Source: a virus. Taken from it: a stretch of DNA of 39,340 nt. The notes under the pieces were generated by a model. The model made no database searches. It was not told where the DNA came from and saw only the letters and a program-made list of their open reading frames with translations. Every line of letters begins with the position of its first letter. The first letter of the stretch is position 1. The stretch covers positions 1 to 39,340 of IMG/VR virus record IMGVR_UViG_3300007735_000712; one strand, given 5' to 3'. Positions 15,994 through 21,879 of this stretch are shown piece by piece. The translations under genes and the position numbers were made by a program.

Positions 15994-16452
15994 CTCATCA
16001 ATCATCAAACACAACTGCTAAACTACCAAACAATCCGACTCACACTCGGAGCCTCGCCCGTCAGAGGGGCATCCGCGCAGCCTGCCCAAAACCCTCCAAC
16101 CACAAAACAAGCAGGCCGCCAGTCACCGACCAGCCAAGGTGACAACCCACACGCATAGCCAAAGCAAAACACCCCACGGAGGGGGGGAAAGGGGGGGAGG
16201 CAAAAACCCGCAGCGCACCACACCCAACACACTGATGAAGCCCATTAACAAAACATACCCACAAAAAAACAAGCCCTCACGCCTATATATGCACGGTCGC
16301 GGCGCGGGGGGTTGGGGTGGGGTGGGGTTGGCGGATCGCCCGCCGCGCCTCCCCCTCCCCCCCTCCGCGCGCCGGGGTGATCCCCCCCGCCGCCCGTCCC
16401 GCGCGAGACACGATCCCCACACGAGACGGACGGCTTTCCGGGATGGCCTGCG
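15994..16452. other. Non-coding region with G tracts and a G-quadruplex motif
   Basis: About 460 bases with no convincing gene, between the early genes and the packaging genes. It holds GGA-G7-AAA-G7-AGG at 16178-16200; a plus-strand quadruplex motif G6-TT-G4-T-G4-T-G4 at 16306-16327, enclosed by GGCGCGG (16301-16307) and CCGCGCC (16343-16349); and then C tracts (G runs on the minus strand) up to 16388. A TATATA box lies near 16283. The position next to the terminase genes makes it a candidate for a packaging site, an origin or both. Confidence 0.6.
16306..16327 (+). other. G-quadruplex motif
   Basis: Four G runs of at least four bases separated by loops of two, one and one bases. Very short loops predict a stable quadruplex in single-stranded DNA. 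It is on the strand opposite to transcription. Confidence 0.7.
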
Positions 16453-16986
16453 TCAGTCCTCCTGCACTTCGTCGATGATGACATCGGTCACGTCGGCGTC
16501 ATTCGTCTCGGGGTGATTCCATCCGTAGCCGTCGATGGCGTCGCGGGCCTCATCCTCCGCGGCGTCGGCGGTGGCGGCGGTGATGGTGAGGCTGGTGCTG
16601 AGGGTCACCGTGGCGTACACCGTGAACTCGCGCTGCGGGCGGAGGACGTCTTCGTCGCATCCGAGGTCGATGGCGGCGTCGACGAACCGGGCGACGTCCG
16701 GGCATCCCTCGGCGGGCCGGAAGGTGCCGGCGTGGATGTCGTTCCACGGCAGCGTGTTGATGAGGTCGCGGAGGTGGTCAAGTGCCTGCCGGGTGAGGGC
16801 GCGGGCGTTCTCGGCCTCATCGGCGCGCTGCTTCCACTCGTCGCGCTGCGACTGGTACGTCTCCACGTCGCGCACGAGGGCGCGGCGCTGCTCGTACACG
16901 TCATGCGCGCCGGTCATGCGCGCGGCGTCGGCGCCGTAGTCGCGTCCGGCGTCCGGGGTGTTGGGGGTGTTCGGGGTGGTGCTCAT
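16453..16986 (-). CDS. Early protein with coiled coil and acidic tail
   Basis: 177 residues, ATG with AAGGAGG five bases upstream, inside a hairpin. Residues about 30-80 form a coiled coil (YEQRRALVRDVETYQSQRD). Residues 115-177 look like a small beta domain (EFTVYATVTLSTSLTITAAT) that ends with a strongly acidic tail. High GC at third positions, like the genes up to 18729. Function unknown; an acidic early phage protein could be an inhibitor of a host protein. Confidence 0.65.
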   Translation of the reverse strand: MSTTPNTPNTPDAGRDYGADAARMTGAHDVYEQRRALVRDVETYQSQRDEWKQRADEAENARALTRQALDHLRDLINTLPWNDIHAGTFRPAEGCPDVARFVDAAIDLGCDEDVLRPQREFTVYATVTLSTSLTITAATADAAEDEARDAIDGYGWNHPETNDADVTDVIIDEVQED

Positions 16987-16988
16987 GG

Positions 16989-17021
16989 TGACCTCCTTAG
17001 GTCAGTGGCGCGGGGTGCGCC
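16989..17021 (-). promoter_or_regulatory. Leader with two hairpins; ribosome binding site in one
   Basis: On the minus strand the order is GGCGC-ACCCC-GCGCC (17007-17021), then TGACCT-AAGG-AGGTCA (16989-17004), then ATG at 16986. The AAGGAGG ribosome binding site is part of the second hairpin. The same two-hairpin leader occurs at 18736-18767. Confidence 0.65.
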
Positions 17022-17151
17022 GTCACGGGAAGATTGCCACGCGGGGGAGCGGCTCGCAACTGATCCGCCCGATCCTCCGCGCGGCGTTCGGCGCGCTCCG
17101 GGGGCGCGTATTTTGCGGGTGATTCCAGCAGCAGCAGCAGCCGGGGCGTGC

Positions 17152-17187
17152 GGGCGTAGCGCGCTAACCTGCGGGCGCGCTACGCCC
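17152..17187 (-). terminator. GC-rich terminator-like hairpin after a small operon
   Basis: GGGCGTAGCGCGC (17152-17164) and GCGCGCTACGCCC (17175-17187) form a perfect 13-pair stem with a 10-base loop, seven bases after the stop at 17194. There is no T run, a form often proposed as a terminator in high-GC bacteria. A (CAG)n run follows. Confidence 0.65.
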
Positions 17188-17193
17188 TGCGCC

Positions 17194-17361
17194 TCACATC
17201 TCGGCGGTATCGTCCTCCGCGTGCTGCGCGTGCCACTCGTGCCACGCTTGCCACGCTTCCGCGTCGCGCCGTTGTTCCCGCATCTCCACGATATGCATCA
17301 TGAGCATCCACGCGCATACGCATATCGTGGCGCTAAACATCCACACTAGGGCATTGAGCAT
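17194..17361 (-). CDS. Small membrane protein (55 aa)
   Basis: ATG at 17361 overlaps the preceding TAA (TAATG). Residues 1-24 are one hydrophobic helix rich in Met, Val and Cys; the remainder is a charged cytoplasmic-type tail with a WQAWHEWHAQH repeat of Trp and His. Too short for most gene finders but firmly coupled. Possibly a membrane-bound early effector. An 11-base inverted repeat (17286-17296 and 17320-17330) lies inside it. Confidence 0.65.
   Translation of the reverse strand: MLNALVWMFSATICVCAWMLMMHIVEMREQRRDAEAWQAWHEWHAQHAEDDTAEM
17286..17330. repeat. 11-base inverted repeat inside a small gene
   Basis: CCACGATATGC (17286-17296) and GCATATCGTGG (17320-17330) are perfect complements across 23 bases. 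It could be an RNA hairpin or a protein-binding site. Confidence 0.6.
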
Positions 17362-17546
17362 TACGCTGCATCCTCACGCTTAGGGTTCGGGGTAGCGTTC
17401 GCCGTGGCGGCCCTGATCCCTGCCGCGTACGTGATGGCGGCGGCTAGTGTGGCGAACGTGCGCGGCTTCACCGTGGCGGCGCGTACCGTGTACGTCCGCT
17501 CAGGCGTGGCCATGATTTGCACGCCGCCCGTATCGTGCAGGATCAC
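17361..17546 (-). CDS. Small Ala/Thr-rich early protein
   Basis: 61 residues from the GTG at 17546, which overlaps the preceding stop (GTGA) and has GGAGG upstream. The sequence has RTYTVRAATVKPRTFATLAAAITYAAG, in pieces like a short beta hairpin plus helix. No family recognised. Confidence 0.6.
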   Translation of the reverse strand: MILHDTGGVQIMATPERTYTVRAATVKPRTFATLAAAITYAAGIRAATANATPNPKREDAA

Positions 17547-18040
17547 GGCCACACCTCCGCGTACGCCGACGGCCTGCCACATCCGCACCCGCCGCCGTCA
17601 ACGTAACACTTCGGATCATCCTCCGGGTGCTGCTCCGTCCACTCCAACTCGCCCCAATGCATCTCATCTAGTACCGGGTAAGCGTCAAGCCTGCGGTACA
17701 CGTCGGCGGCATACTCCACGACACCGGCGTGATGCATAGAGACGAACGTATGTTCGAACCATCCGACGAACGGATGATGCCAACGCTCCACGGTGTAAGC
17801 GTCGCCGTCCGGGTTCAGTTCCGCCAACCGGGCAAGCGCCACGGCCTGATTGGAACGGGTCAGGGCGTCGGCTTCCCGGTGCGACGCAATCGCGCCGAAC
17901 AGGCCAACGCCTGAGATGCCGACGCCGAGACGCTGCGCGATGCCTGCCGCGTTCACGTACACGCCGCTGTCAGGATGACGACTAGCGTCCAGCATTGCGC
18001 GCCACGCCTCCGCGCAGGGGTGCGGGTGCTGCGTGCTCAC
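17543..18040 (-). CDS. Early protein of unknown function (165 aa)
   Basis: GTG at 18040 overlaps the preceding stop (GTGA), with GGGGAGG upstream. Rich in His, Trp, Glu and Asp (for example WHHPFVGWFEHTFVSMHHAG). A C-terminal CGCG pair follows an acidic stretch (EQHPEDDPK). May bind metal. No catalytic motif recognised. Confidence 0.6.
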   Translation of the reverse strand: MSTQHPHPCAEAWRAMLDASRHPDSGVYVNAAGIAQRLGVGISGVGLFGAIASHREADALTRSNQAVALARLAELNPDGDAYTVERWHHPFVGWFEHTFVSMHHAGVVEYAADVYRRLDAYPVLDEMHWGELEWTEQHPEDDPKCYVDGGGCGCGRPSAYAEVWP

Positions 18041-18264
18041 CGTTCGCCCTCCCCGTCGCAAGCGTCGCAAGGCACATAGCCGTCGGCCTGCTCATCCTCC
18101 GCGCCGATGGCGGGAACGTAGCCCGCGCCGCTGCATTCGGCGCACGCTTCCGGCGCTTCGCAGTCATGCCCATACGCCCACCCCTCCGCGTCGGACGGGT
18201 TGAGCAGGTCAAACGTGCGGCCACACTCGGCGCAGGTAGGGGAAAGATATCCGCGCCTAAGCAT
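18037..18264 (-). CDS. Zinc-finger protein with DnaJ-like CxxCxGxG
   Basis: 75 residues from the ATG at 18264, with GGAGG five bases upstream and an eight-base overlap with the preceding gene. Cys pairs at 11/14, 41/44 and 66/69, the latter two in CAECSGAGYV and CDACDGEG, resemble the zinc repeats of DnaJ. Such short proteins are common in phages; they may bind unfolded proteins, RNA or a host partner. Confidence 0.7.
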   Translation of the reverse strand: MLRRGYLSPTCAECGRTFDLLNPSDAEGWAYGHDCEAPEACAECSGAGYVPAIGAEDEQADGYVPCDACDGEGER

Positions 18265-18598
18265 CCCCGTCCTCCCCCTCATCCTCCGCACGCTCCCGGA
18301 TAGCCGTCTCAATCTCGGCACGCGCCCAAAGGTACACCGCCACGCCGATACGCTCCCCAATCGTCGCGTCGGCGCCCACATAATCGGCCACGTCCTCACC
18401 GTATGCGCGAACATCCTGCGCAGCGTTGTAGAGTTCCAACGCCTTACCGTAGTAGATCACATACGCGGAACCGTCGGCGCACTCGTGCGCGAACTCCCCC
18501 GGATCACCCTGCGGGTCATGATGGAAGTAGTCCGCGGCGCAATCCTGCGCCCATTCGCACGCCTCCCGGTACAACGCCCAACCCGTAGCGCCGCTCAC
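18257..18598 (-). CDS. Early protein of unknown function (113 aa)
   Basis: GTG at 18598 overlaps the preceding stop (GTGA), with GGGGG upstream. Mostly helical and acidic, with His/Asp-rich YFHHDPQGD in the first third and an acidic tail (ERAEDEGEDGDA). No family recognised. Confidence 0.6.
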   Translation of the reverse strand: MSGATGWALYREACEWAQDCAADYFHHDPQGDPGEFAHECADGSAYVIYYGKALELYNAAQDVRAYGEDVADYVGADATIGERIGVAVYLWARAEIETAIRERAEDEGEDGDA

Positions 18599-18729
18599 CG
18601 CTTGACCCCCGTGCCACGGCACGCGCCACACTTGCGGATGCTCCCGCTCCCGCCCATACCGCCGGGGCGCAGGTTCAGGGTGACGATTAGCCCCCTGCCG
18701 CCGCACTTCGCGCAATCCCTACCGCTCAT
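18595..18729 (-). CDS. 44-residue zinc protein with two CxxCxGxG motifs
   Basis: ATG at 18729, seven bases after a strong AAGGAGGT. Cys6/Cys9 (CAKCGGRG) and Cys34/Cys37 (CGACRGTG) form one DnaJ-type zinc site, with a Gly-rich basic linker. First gene of its operon. Likely a folded zinc knuckle with an RNA-, DNA- or protein-binding role. Confidence 0.65.
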   Translation of the reverse strand: MSGRDCAKCGGRGLIVTLNLRPGGMGGSGSIRKCGACRGTGVKR

Positions 18730-18735
18730 TAGTTA

Positions 18736-18767
18736 GACCTCCTTAGGTCAGGCCGCCGGATGCGGCC
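18736..18767 (-). promoter_or_regulatory. Second copy of the two-hairpin leader
   Basis: GGCCGC-ATCCG-GCGGCC (18751-18767) is followed by TGACCT-AAGG-AGGTC (18736-18750), then ATG at 18729. The design matches 16989-17021. A weak -10 (TACTTT, near 18776-18781) and a TTCCAT element 17 bases further upstream could form the promoter. The remaining intergenic stretch up to 18864 shows nothing else clear. Confidence 0.6.
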
Positions 18768-18864
18768 ACGCGCATAAAGTACCTGACCGCGCGCCGGAAT
18801 GGAAGCGATCCGCCACGATCAACGATCACGCCCAACCAACGCTCACCACCACGCCTCGTCGTGG

Positions 18865-19110
18865 CTACGCTTCAGCACGATCAGCATCAGCAGCCCAACG
18901 CTCATGCGTACACTCGTGAATCAGGTTGAGCCTTTTGCCCCAGCGTGACGAACGGATGACGCTGGCGGAGAACCAAGACCATTCAGGATTATCGTTGGCC
19001 AGCATCTTCAGTTTGTGGGGTGTGATGGTATGCCAATCCGTTGGCACTCGTCTGGCTGCGAGGACGTACGCATCAACGGTGGGGATGATGATCGTGGTAT
19101 TGACGATCAT
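18865..19110 (-). CDS. Small early protein (81 aa)
   Basis: ATG at 19110 overlaps the preceding stop (TGATG). An N-terminal hydrophobic beta stretch (MIVNTTIIIPTVDAYVLAA) is followed by a Trp- and Arg-rich middle and a final acidic helix. It is the last gene of its small operon. Function unknown. Confidence 0.6.
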   Translation of the reverse strand: MIVNTTIIIPTVDAYVLAARRVPTDWHTITPHKLKMLANDNPEWSWFSASVIRSSRWGKRLNLIHECTHERWAADADRAEA

Positions 19111-19373
19111 CAGACGCCGCCCATTTCGGAGAGGTGCTCGGCCTCGCGCTGCGCCCAATACGCATCCTCTTCGGCGGCGTCTCGGATGCGCCTCTCTTCT
19201 CGTTCGATCTCCAGCCGGACGAGGGCGAGGATCGCGTGCGCGTCAAGGCTGTGCGCGCGCTCGCCTACGCTTACGCAGCGCATCATGGTGCTGCGGTGCG
19301 GATCGCCGTGCGGGTACAGGGTATCGATCTTGTCGCGCAGGTCGGCGATGTCGTTTGTCATGTCGTCAATCAT
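19110..19373 (-). CDS. Small helical early protein (87 aa)
   Basis: ATG at 19373, six bases after the previous stop. Two helical stretches, the second strongly charged (LVRLEIEREERRIRDAAEED), suggest a coiled-coil protein. No family recognised. Confidence 0.6.
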   Translation of the reverse strand: MIDDMTNDIADLRDKIDTLYPHGDPHRSTMMRCVSVGERAHSLDAHAILALVRLEIEREERRIRDAAEEDAYWAQREAEHLSEMGGV

Positions 19374-19378
19374 TGTCG

Positions 19379-19564
19379 TTATCCAATCTTCGTGGTAAGC
19401 GAATCGCACATCTCTGCCGCCTCTGCCAGATCATGCGCGTACTCGGCAATGAGAAGAAACTTGTCGGGGGAATGAGCATCAAGGACAAGGGCTGCGACCA
19501 GATTCCTGCGGCGCAGAAAATACTCCTCCTCCCAATCCTCGTACTCCAACTGATGATTAGTCAT
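19379..19564 (-). CDS. Small acidic early protein (61 aa)
   Basis: ATG at 19564 with GAGGAGG upstream, overlapping the previous gene by eight bases. Acidic N terminus, central helix (RRRNLVAALVLDAHSP) and a second helix. No family recognised. Confidence 0.6.
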   Translation of the reverse strand: MTNHQLEYEDWEEEYFLRRRNLVAALVLDAHSPDKFLLIAEYAHDLAEAAEMCDSLTTKIG

Positions 19565-19691
19565 TGTCGTCCTCCTCGTAGTCTCGCTCCCAAGCCGCTT
19601 CGGCTCGTTCCCAAGCGGCTTCGTCCCTGTCGCGCGCTCGTTCTGCGGCGTAGTGGTCAGCGTCCTCGTCGTACTCGTGCGGATCGCGCAT
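19557..19691 (-). CDS. Highly charged 44-residue protein
   Basis: ATG at 19691 overlaps the preceding stop (TGATG). The sequence is nearly all Asp, Glu, Arg, Ala and Trp and contains a short internal repeat (AAWERAEAAWERDYEED). Probably a single amphipathic helix. Strongly acidic small phage proteins often act as DNA mimics or inhibitors, but nothing specific supports that here. Confidence 0.6.
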   Translation of the reverse strand: MRDPHEYDEDADHYAAERARDRDEAAWERAEAAWERDYEEDDND

Positions 19692-19873
19692 CAGATCATC
19701 ACCATCACTACGAAGTCGTAACGATCCTTCATCGCTTTTGGCGTCTCGTCTTTCATCGTGGCGCATTCGCGCTCGGCGTCAAGCCCATTCTCATATGGGC
19801 CGTAGACTTCCATCACGCTGTCCGATCCACGATTCTCGTTCGTTGTTTTGACGATGACATATTCTCGCTTCAC
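19691..19873 (-). CDS. Small early protein (60 aa)
   Basis: GTG at 19873, five bases after GAGGAGG. Residues 4-30 are beta strands (YVIVKTTNENRGSDSVMEVYG) followed by a helix with a Cys; this resembles small phage proteins of one beta sheet and one helix that are seen in many actinophages. Role unknown. Confidence 0.6.
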   Translation of the reverse strand: MKREYVIVKTTNENRGSDSVMEVYGPYENGLDAERECATMKDETPKAMKDRYDFVVMVMI

Positions 19874-19876
19874 TTC

Positions 19877-19890
19877 AGCCTCCTCAGGCT
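19877..19890 (-). promoter_or_regulatory. Ribosome binding site inside a hairpin
   Basis: AGCCT-GAGG-AGGCT on the minus strand; the GAGGAGG site for the GTG at 19873 is in the loop and the 3' arm. Confidence 0.6.
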
Positions 19891-19907
19891 CGTTGATTAC
19901 GATCAGA

Positions 19908-20030
19908 CTAGCGCGGCTTCGCCTTCAGCGCAAGCCGCTCCTTCTTCCGCCGCATCTTCGCAGCACCACGCGCCAGCCTGCGCTCCATCGCAGCGCGCAT
20001 CTTCGCCTGCCCGATGCTCTTCTTCACCAT
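19908..20030 (-). CDS. Very basic 40-residue protein
   Basis: ATG at 20030, after a GGGGGGGAG run. Close to half of the residues are Lys or Arg; it is one long basic helix (for example RRLARGAAKMRRKKERLAL). Likely binds nucleic acid. It lies after the 92-residue zinc protein with a one-base gap. Confidence 0.6.
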   Translation of the reverse strand: MVKKSIGQAKMRAAMERRLARGAAKMRRKKERLALKAKPR

Positions 20031-20031
20031 G

Positions 20032-20310
20032 CTACTCCCCCCCGTAGCGTCGCAGGTTGTCCACGTAGTAGTCGTGATCCTGCTGCCACGCGCAGAACTC
20101 GCAGAACCCGTGCTGCTCCACGCGCTCCAACTCGCTCAAAATCGAACGACACGATACGCACGTACCCTCGTCCCACACTTGGGCGAGATGCGGATGATCG
20201 TGAATGACTGCATCCACCACCCTGTCCGCCAACTCCTCGTTGCCCAGCGCGTGCATGATCGAACGCCGTAGCGTCCGAAGGAATGCCGTCTGCGACTGTG
20301 TTGCGCTCAC
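20032..20310 (-). CDS. Zinc-ribbon-like early protein (92 aa)
   Basis: GTG at 20310 overlaps the preceding stop (GTGA). Helical N terminus (LRTLRRSIMHALGNEELADRV), then Cys51/Cys54 (CVSC) and Cys70/Cys73 (CEFC), a zinc site, then an aromatic acidic tail. Possible DNA- or host-factor-binding protein. Confidence 0.65.
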   Translation of the reverse strand: MSATQSQTAFLRTLRRSIMHALGNEELADRVVDAVIHDHPHLAQVWDEGTCVSCRSILSELERVEQHGFCEFCAWQQDHDYYVDNLRRYGGE

Positions 20311-20381
20311 GCTCCACCTGCCTTAGTTGAGAGGAACACGATCAGGATGCCACACGCGACAAGCAGAATCAAGGTGTCCAC
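20307..20381 (-). CDS. 24-residue membrane microprotein
   Basis: GTG at 20381, eight bases after AAGGAGG; the TGA stop overlaps the GTG of the next gene (GTGA). The first 18 residues form one hydrophobic helix (DTLILLVACGILIVFLS), then TKAGGA. It is the first gene of its operon. Strong ribosome binding site and coupling argue that it is translated. Confidence 0.55.
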   Translation of the reverse strand: MDTLILLVACGILIVFLSTKAGGA

Positions 20382-20384
20382 CCC

Positions 20385-20398
20385 ACAAACCTCCTTGT
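20385..20398 (-). promoter_or_regulatory. Ribosome binding site in a weak hairpin loop
   Basis: ACAA-GGAGGT-TTGT on the minus strand puts the ribosome binding site of the GTG at 20381 in the loop of a four-pair stem. Just upstream ACGAT and ATCGT form another small stem. Confidence 0.45.
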
Positions 20399-20429
20399 AA
20401 CGATACGCACAAATCGTAGCGTACGCGCC

Positions 20430-21005
20430 CTAGTCCCATTCGATTTCTTCAGCACTATCGGGGTTGGGATGGTTTTCTTGTGTTGTTGTGGGGGTGTAGG
20501 TTCCGCCGAAGTTTTTGACTTCTTCCCATGTGAGGGTGATTTCTTCGCCGTCTACCATTGCGCCGTTGATGATTTCTTTGCGGCGTGCTTTGGTGTATCC
20601 GCGTTTCTTGACGATTTCTTTCCATTCGTTGAGGTTCATTGATTTGTTTTTGGGATCGTTCTTGCATTCTTGTGAGCACCAGATGGTTCCTACTTTGTCT
20701 TCTAGCCATGCGGTTACGCTGCCGCTGGATAGTGGCTTGTCGCATCCGGCGCACCATGCGACGCGGTTGGTTGGTGCGGGTTCGTACTTGTTGCGCATGG
20801 CGGCCCAGTGTGGGGTGCCGCGTAGTGCGTTGATGTCTGCTGCTACTTTTTCGCGCAGTCTTCCGACGTTGTGTACGTCTTTGCCTTGCGAGCGGTAGCG
20901 GTCTATGATTTCGCCGAGGCGATCTTCGATGGCTCTGCTGAGCCAGTGTTCTTCGTACTCAGTCAAAGTGCCAGAGAGTTGTGGCGTAGGCGATGGCGAT
21001 GGCAT
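20430..21005 (-). CDS. Zinc-finger early protein (191 aa)
   Basis: ATG at 21005, overlapping the RuvC gene by 47 bases; a TTG at 20966 is a possible alternative start. Residues 14-70 are helical. Cys85/Cys88 (CAGC) and Cys110/Cys114 (CSQEC) form a zinc finger of the treble-clef type. The C terminus is acidic. Plus-strand bases here are T/G-rich, the reverse of the late genes. Function unknown; a DNA-repair or endonuclease accessory is possible because of its neighbour. Confidence 0.7.
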   Translation of the reverse strand: MPSPSPTPQLSGTLTEYEEHWLSRAIEDRLGEIIDRYRSQGKDVHNVGRLREKVAADINALRGTPHWAAMRNKYEPAPTNRVAWCAGCDKPLSSGSVTAWLEDKVGTIWCSQECKNDPKNKSMNLNEWKEIVKKRGYTKARRKEIINGAMVDGEEITLTWEEVKNFGGTYTPTTTQENHPNPDSAEEIEWD

Positions 21006-21429
21006 CGGCGGCGTCCTGATTAGTTGGGGCGTGCGAGTGGTCTTCGACGGTTTTGTTTACGGCCCATTCCCAGACGGGCTGCTTGCCGCCCTGCTGGATG
21101 CCGCAGGCGGAGCGCCACTGTGCGGCGGTCAGTACCTTCTGCTTGGCGTCGGGCCAGAGGTAGTCGCTGATGCTTTCGATCTGGCCGAGTGCCATTGCTG
21201 CGCGGATGCTGCCCAACTTGTTGGGGCCGACGAAGACGGCTTCTAGTCCGATGCGGTCGAAGTTGTCGTGCTCGTTGAAGGCGTCTTCTAGTGCGGATGC
21301 GCGCATTCCGGGCGTGATCCATTCGCTGCTTGGGAACAGGATGACGCCATGATCGGTGAGGGTCTGGTCTGTGTAGACGGCCCATCCGATTCGGAGTGGG
21401 CTTACGTCTAGGCCGAGCGTCCTACTCAT
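20959..21429 (-). CDS. RuvC-like Holliday junction resolvase
   Basis: 156 residues from the ATG at 21429, chosen because it gives the usual RuvC length and overlaps the preceding stop by eight bases. RNase-H-like acidic residues are present: Asp8 in TLGLDVSP, Glu63 in IGLEAVF, and Asp139/Asp142 in NQDAADAIAIA, with the GxIRAAMALGQIES helix between. It would cut branched DNA made by the RecT-like system or before packaging. Confidence 0.85.
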   Translation of the reverse strand: MSRTLGLDVSPLRIGWAVYTDQTLTDHGVILFPSSEWITPGMRASALEDAFNEHDNFDRIGLEAVFVGPNKLGSIRAAMALGQIESISDYLWPDAKQKVLTAAQWRSACGIQQGGKQPVWEWAVNKTVEDHSHAPTNQDAADAIAIAYATTLWHFD

Positions 21430-21760
21430 CGTTGTCCTTCTCGTTCTCGCTGCTTGCGTCGGGAACAGTAACAGTCTCAGCGTACTTGTCAATGAAGGCT
21501 GCGCCGTAGATGATGCAGTCAAGGATTTCTTCGCTGATGTTCAGCACGAAGTCTTCGGGCTTCCACTCGTCCCATGTGGTGCCGTCCTTGGTGTGCGTCT
21601 CCTTGCCCTTCTCGTAGCGAGCGTGGAGGTCTTCGATGAGGTTGTTGCGGTACTGATCGTTCGTGTTGTAGGTCTGATCCATCAGCACTACCAGCGTGGC
21701 GATGTCGTTGATTGCCATGCCGATGTTGCTCTTGATGGTTTCCCATTCGGTGCTGCTCAC
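21422..21760 (-). CDS. Possible MazG-like protein (112 aa)
   Basis: GTG at 21760 overlaps the preceding stop (GTGA). All-helical with DFVLNISEEILDCIIYGAAF near 70-90, an EExxD type pattern seen in phage relatives of the MazG/dUTPase all-alpha pyrophosphatases. The full set of metal ligands is not obvious, so this is tentative. The C terminus is acidic. Confidence 0.5.
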   Translation of the reverse strand: MSSTEWETIKSNIGMAINDIATLVVLMDQTYNTNDQYRNNLIEDLHARYEKGKETHTKDGTTWDEWKPEDFVLNISEEILDCIIYGAAFIDKYAETVTVPDASSENEKDNDE

Positions 21761-21879
21761 TTCTGCTCCTTCTTCGCCTTGGCGATGTTCTTCTTGCTGA
21801 TCTTCGTGTCGCACCAGAGGCACAGTTCGCGATCATTCAAGATGGTGTAGTCCTGACAGGTGTCGCACCAGACTTTCAC
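21757..21879 (-). CDS. 40-residue zinc ribbon
   Basis: GTG at 21879 overlaps the preceding stop (GTGA); a longer frame from 21966 would overlap the neighbour by 90 bases and has no ribosome binding site. Cys5/Cys8 (CDTC) and Cys20/Cys23 (CLWC) form a zinc ribbon, followed by a Lys-rich tail. Likely nucleic-acid binding. Confidence 0.65.
   Translation of the reverse strand: MKVWCDTCQDYTILNDRELCLWCDTKISKKNIAKAKKEQK

Noticed and set aside
16023-16516. Several overlapping frames in the G-tract region
   Set aside because: They are low-complexity products of G and C runs, lack ribosome binding sites and overlap each other on both strands.
19110-20381. Longer versions of many small early genes starting further upstream
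   Set aside because: The longer starts run into the preceding gene and lack ribosome binding sites, while the shorter starts show GTGA, ATGA or TGATG overlaps.
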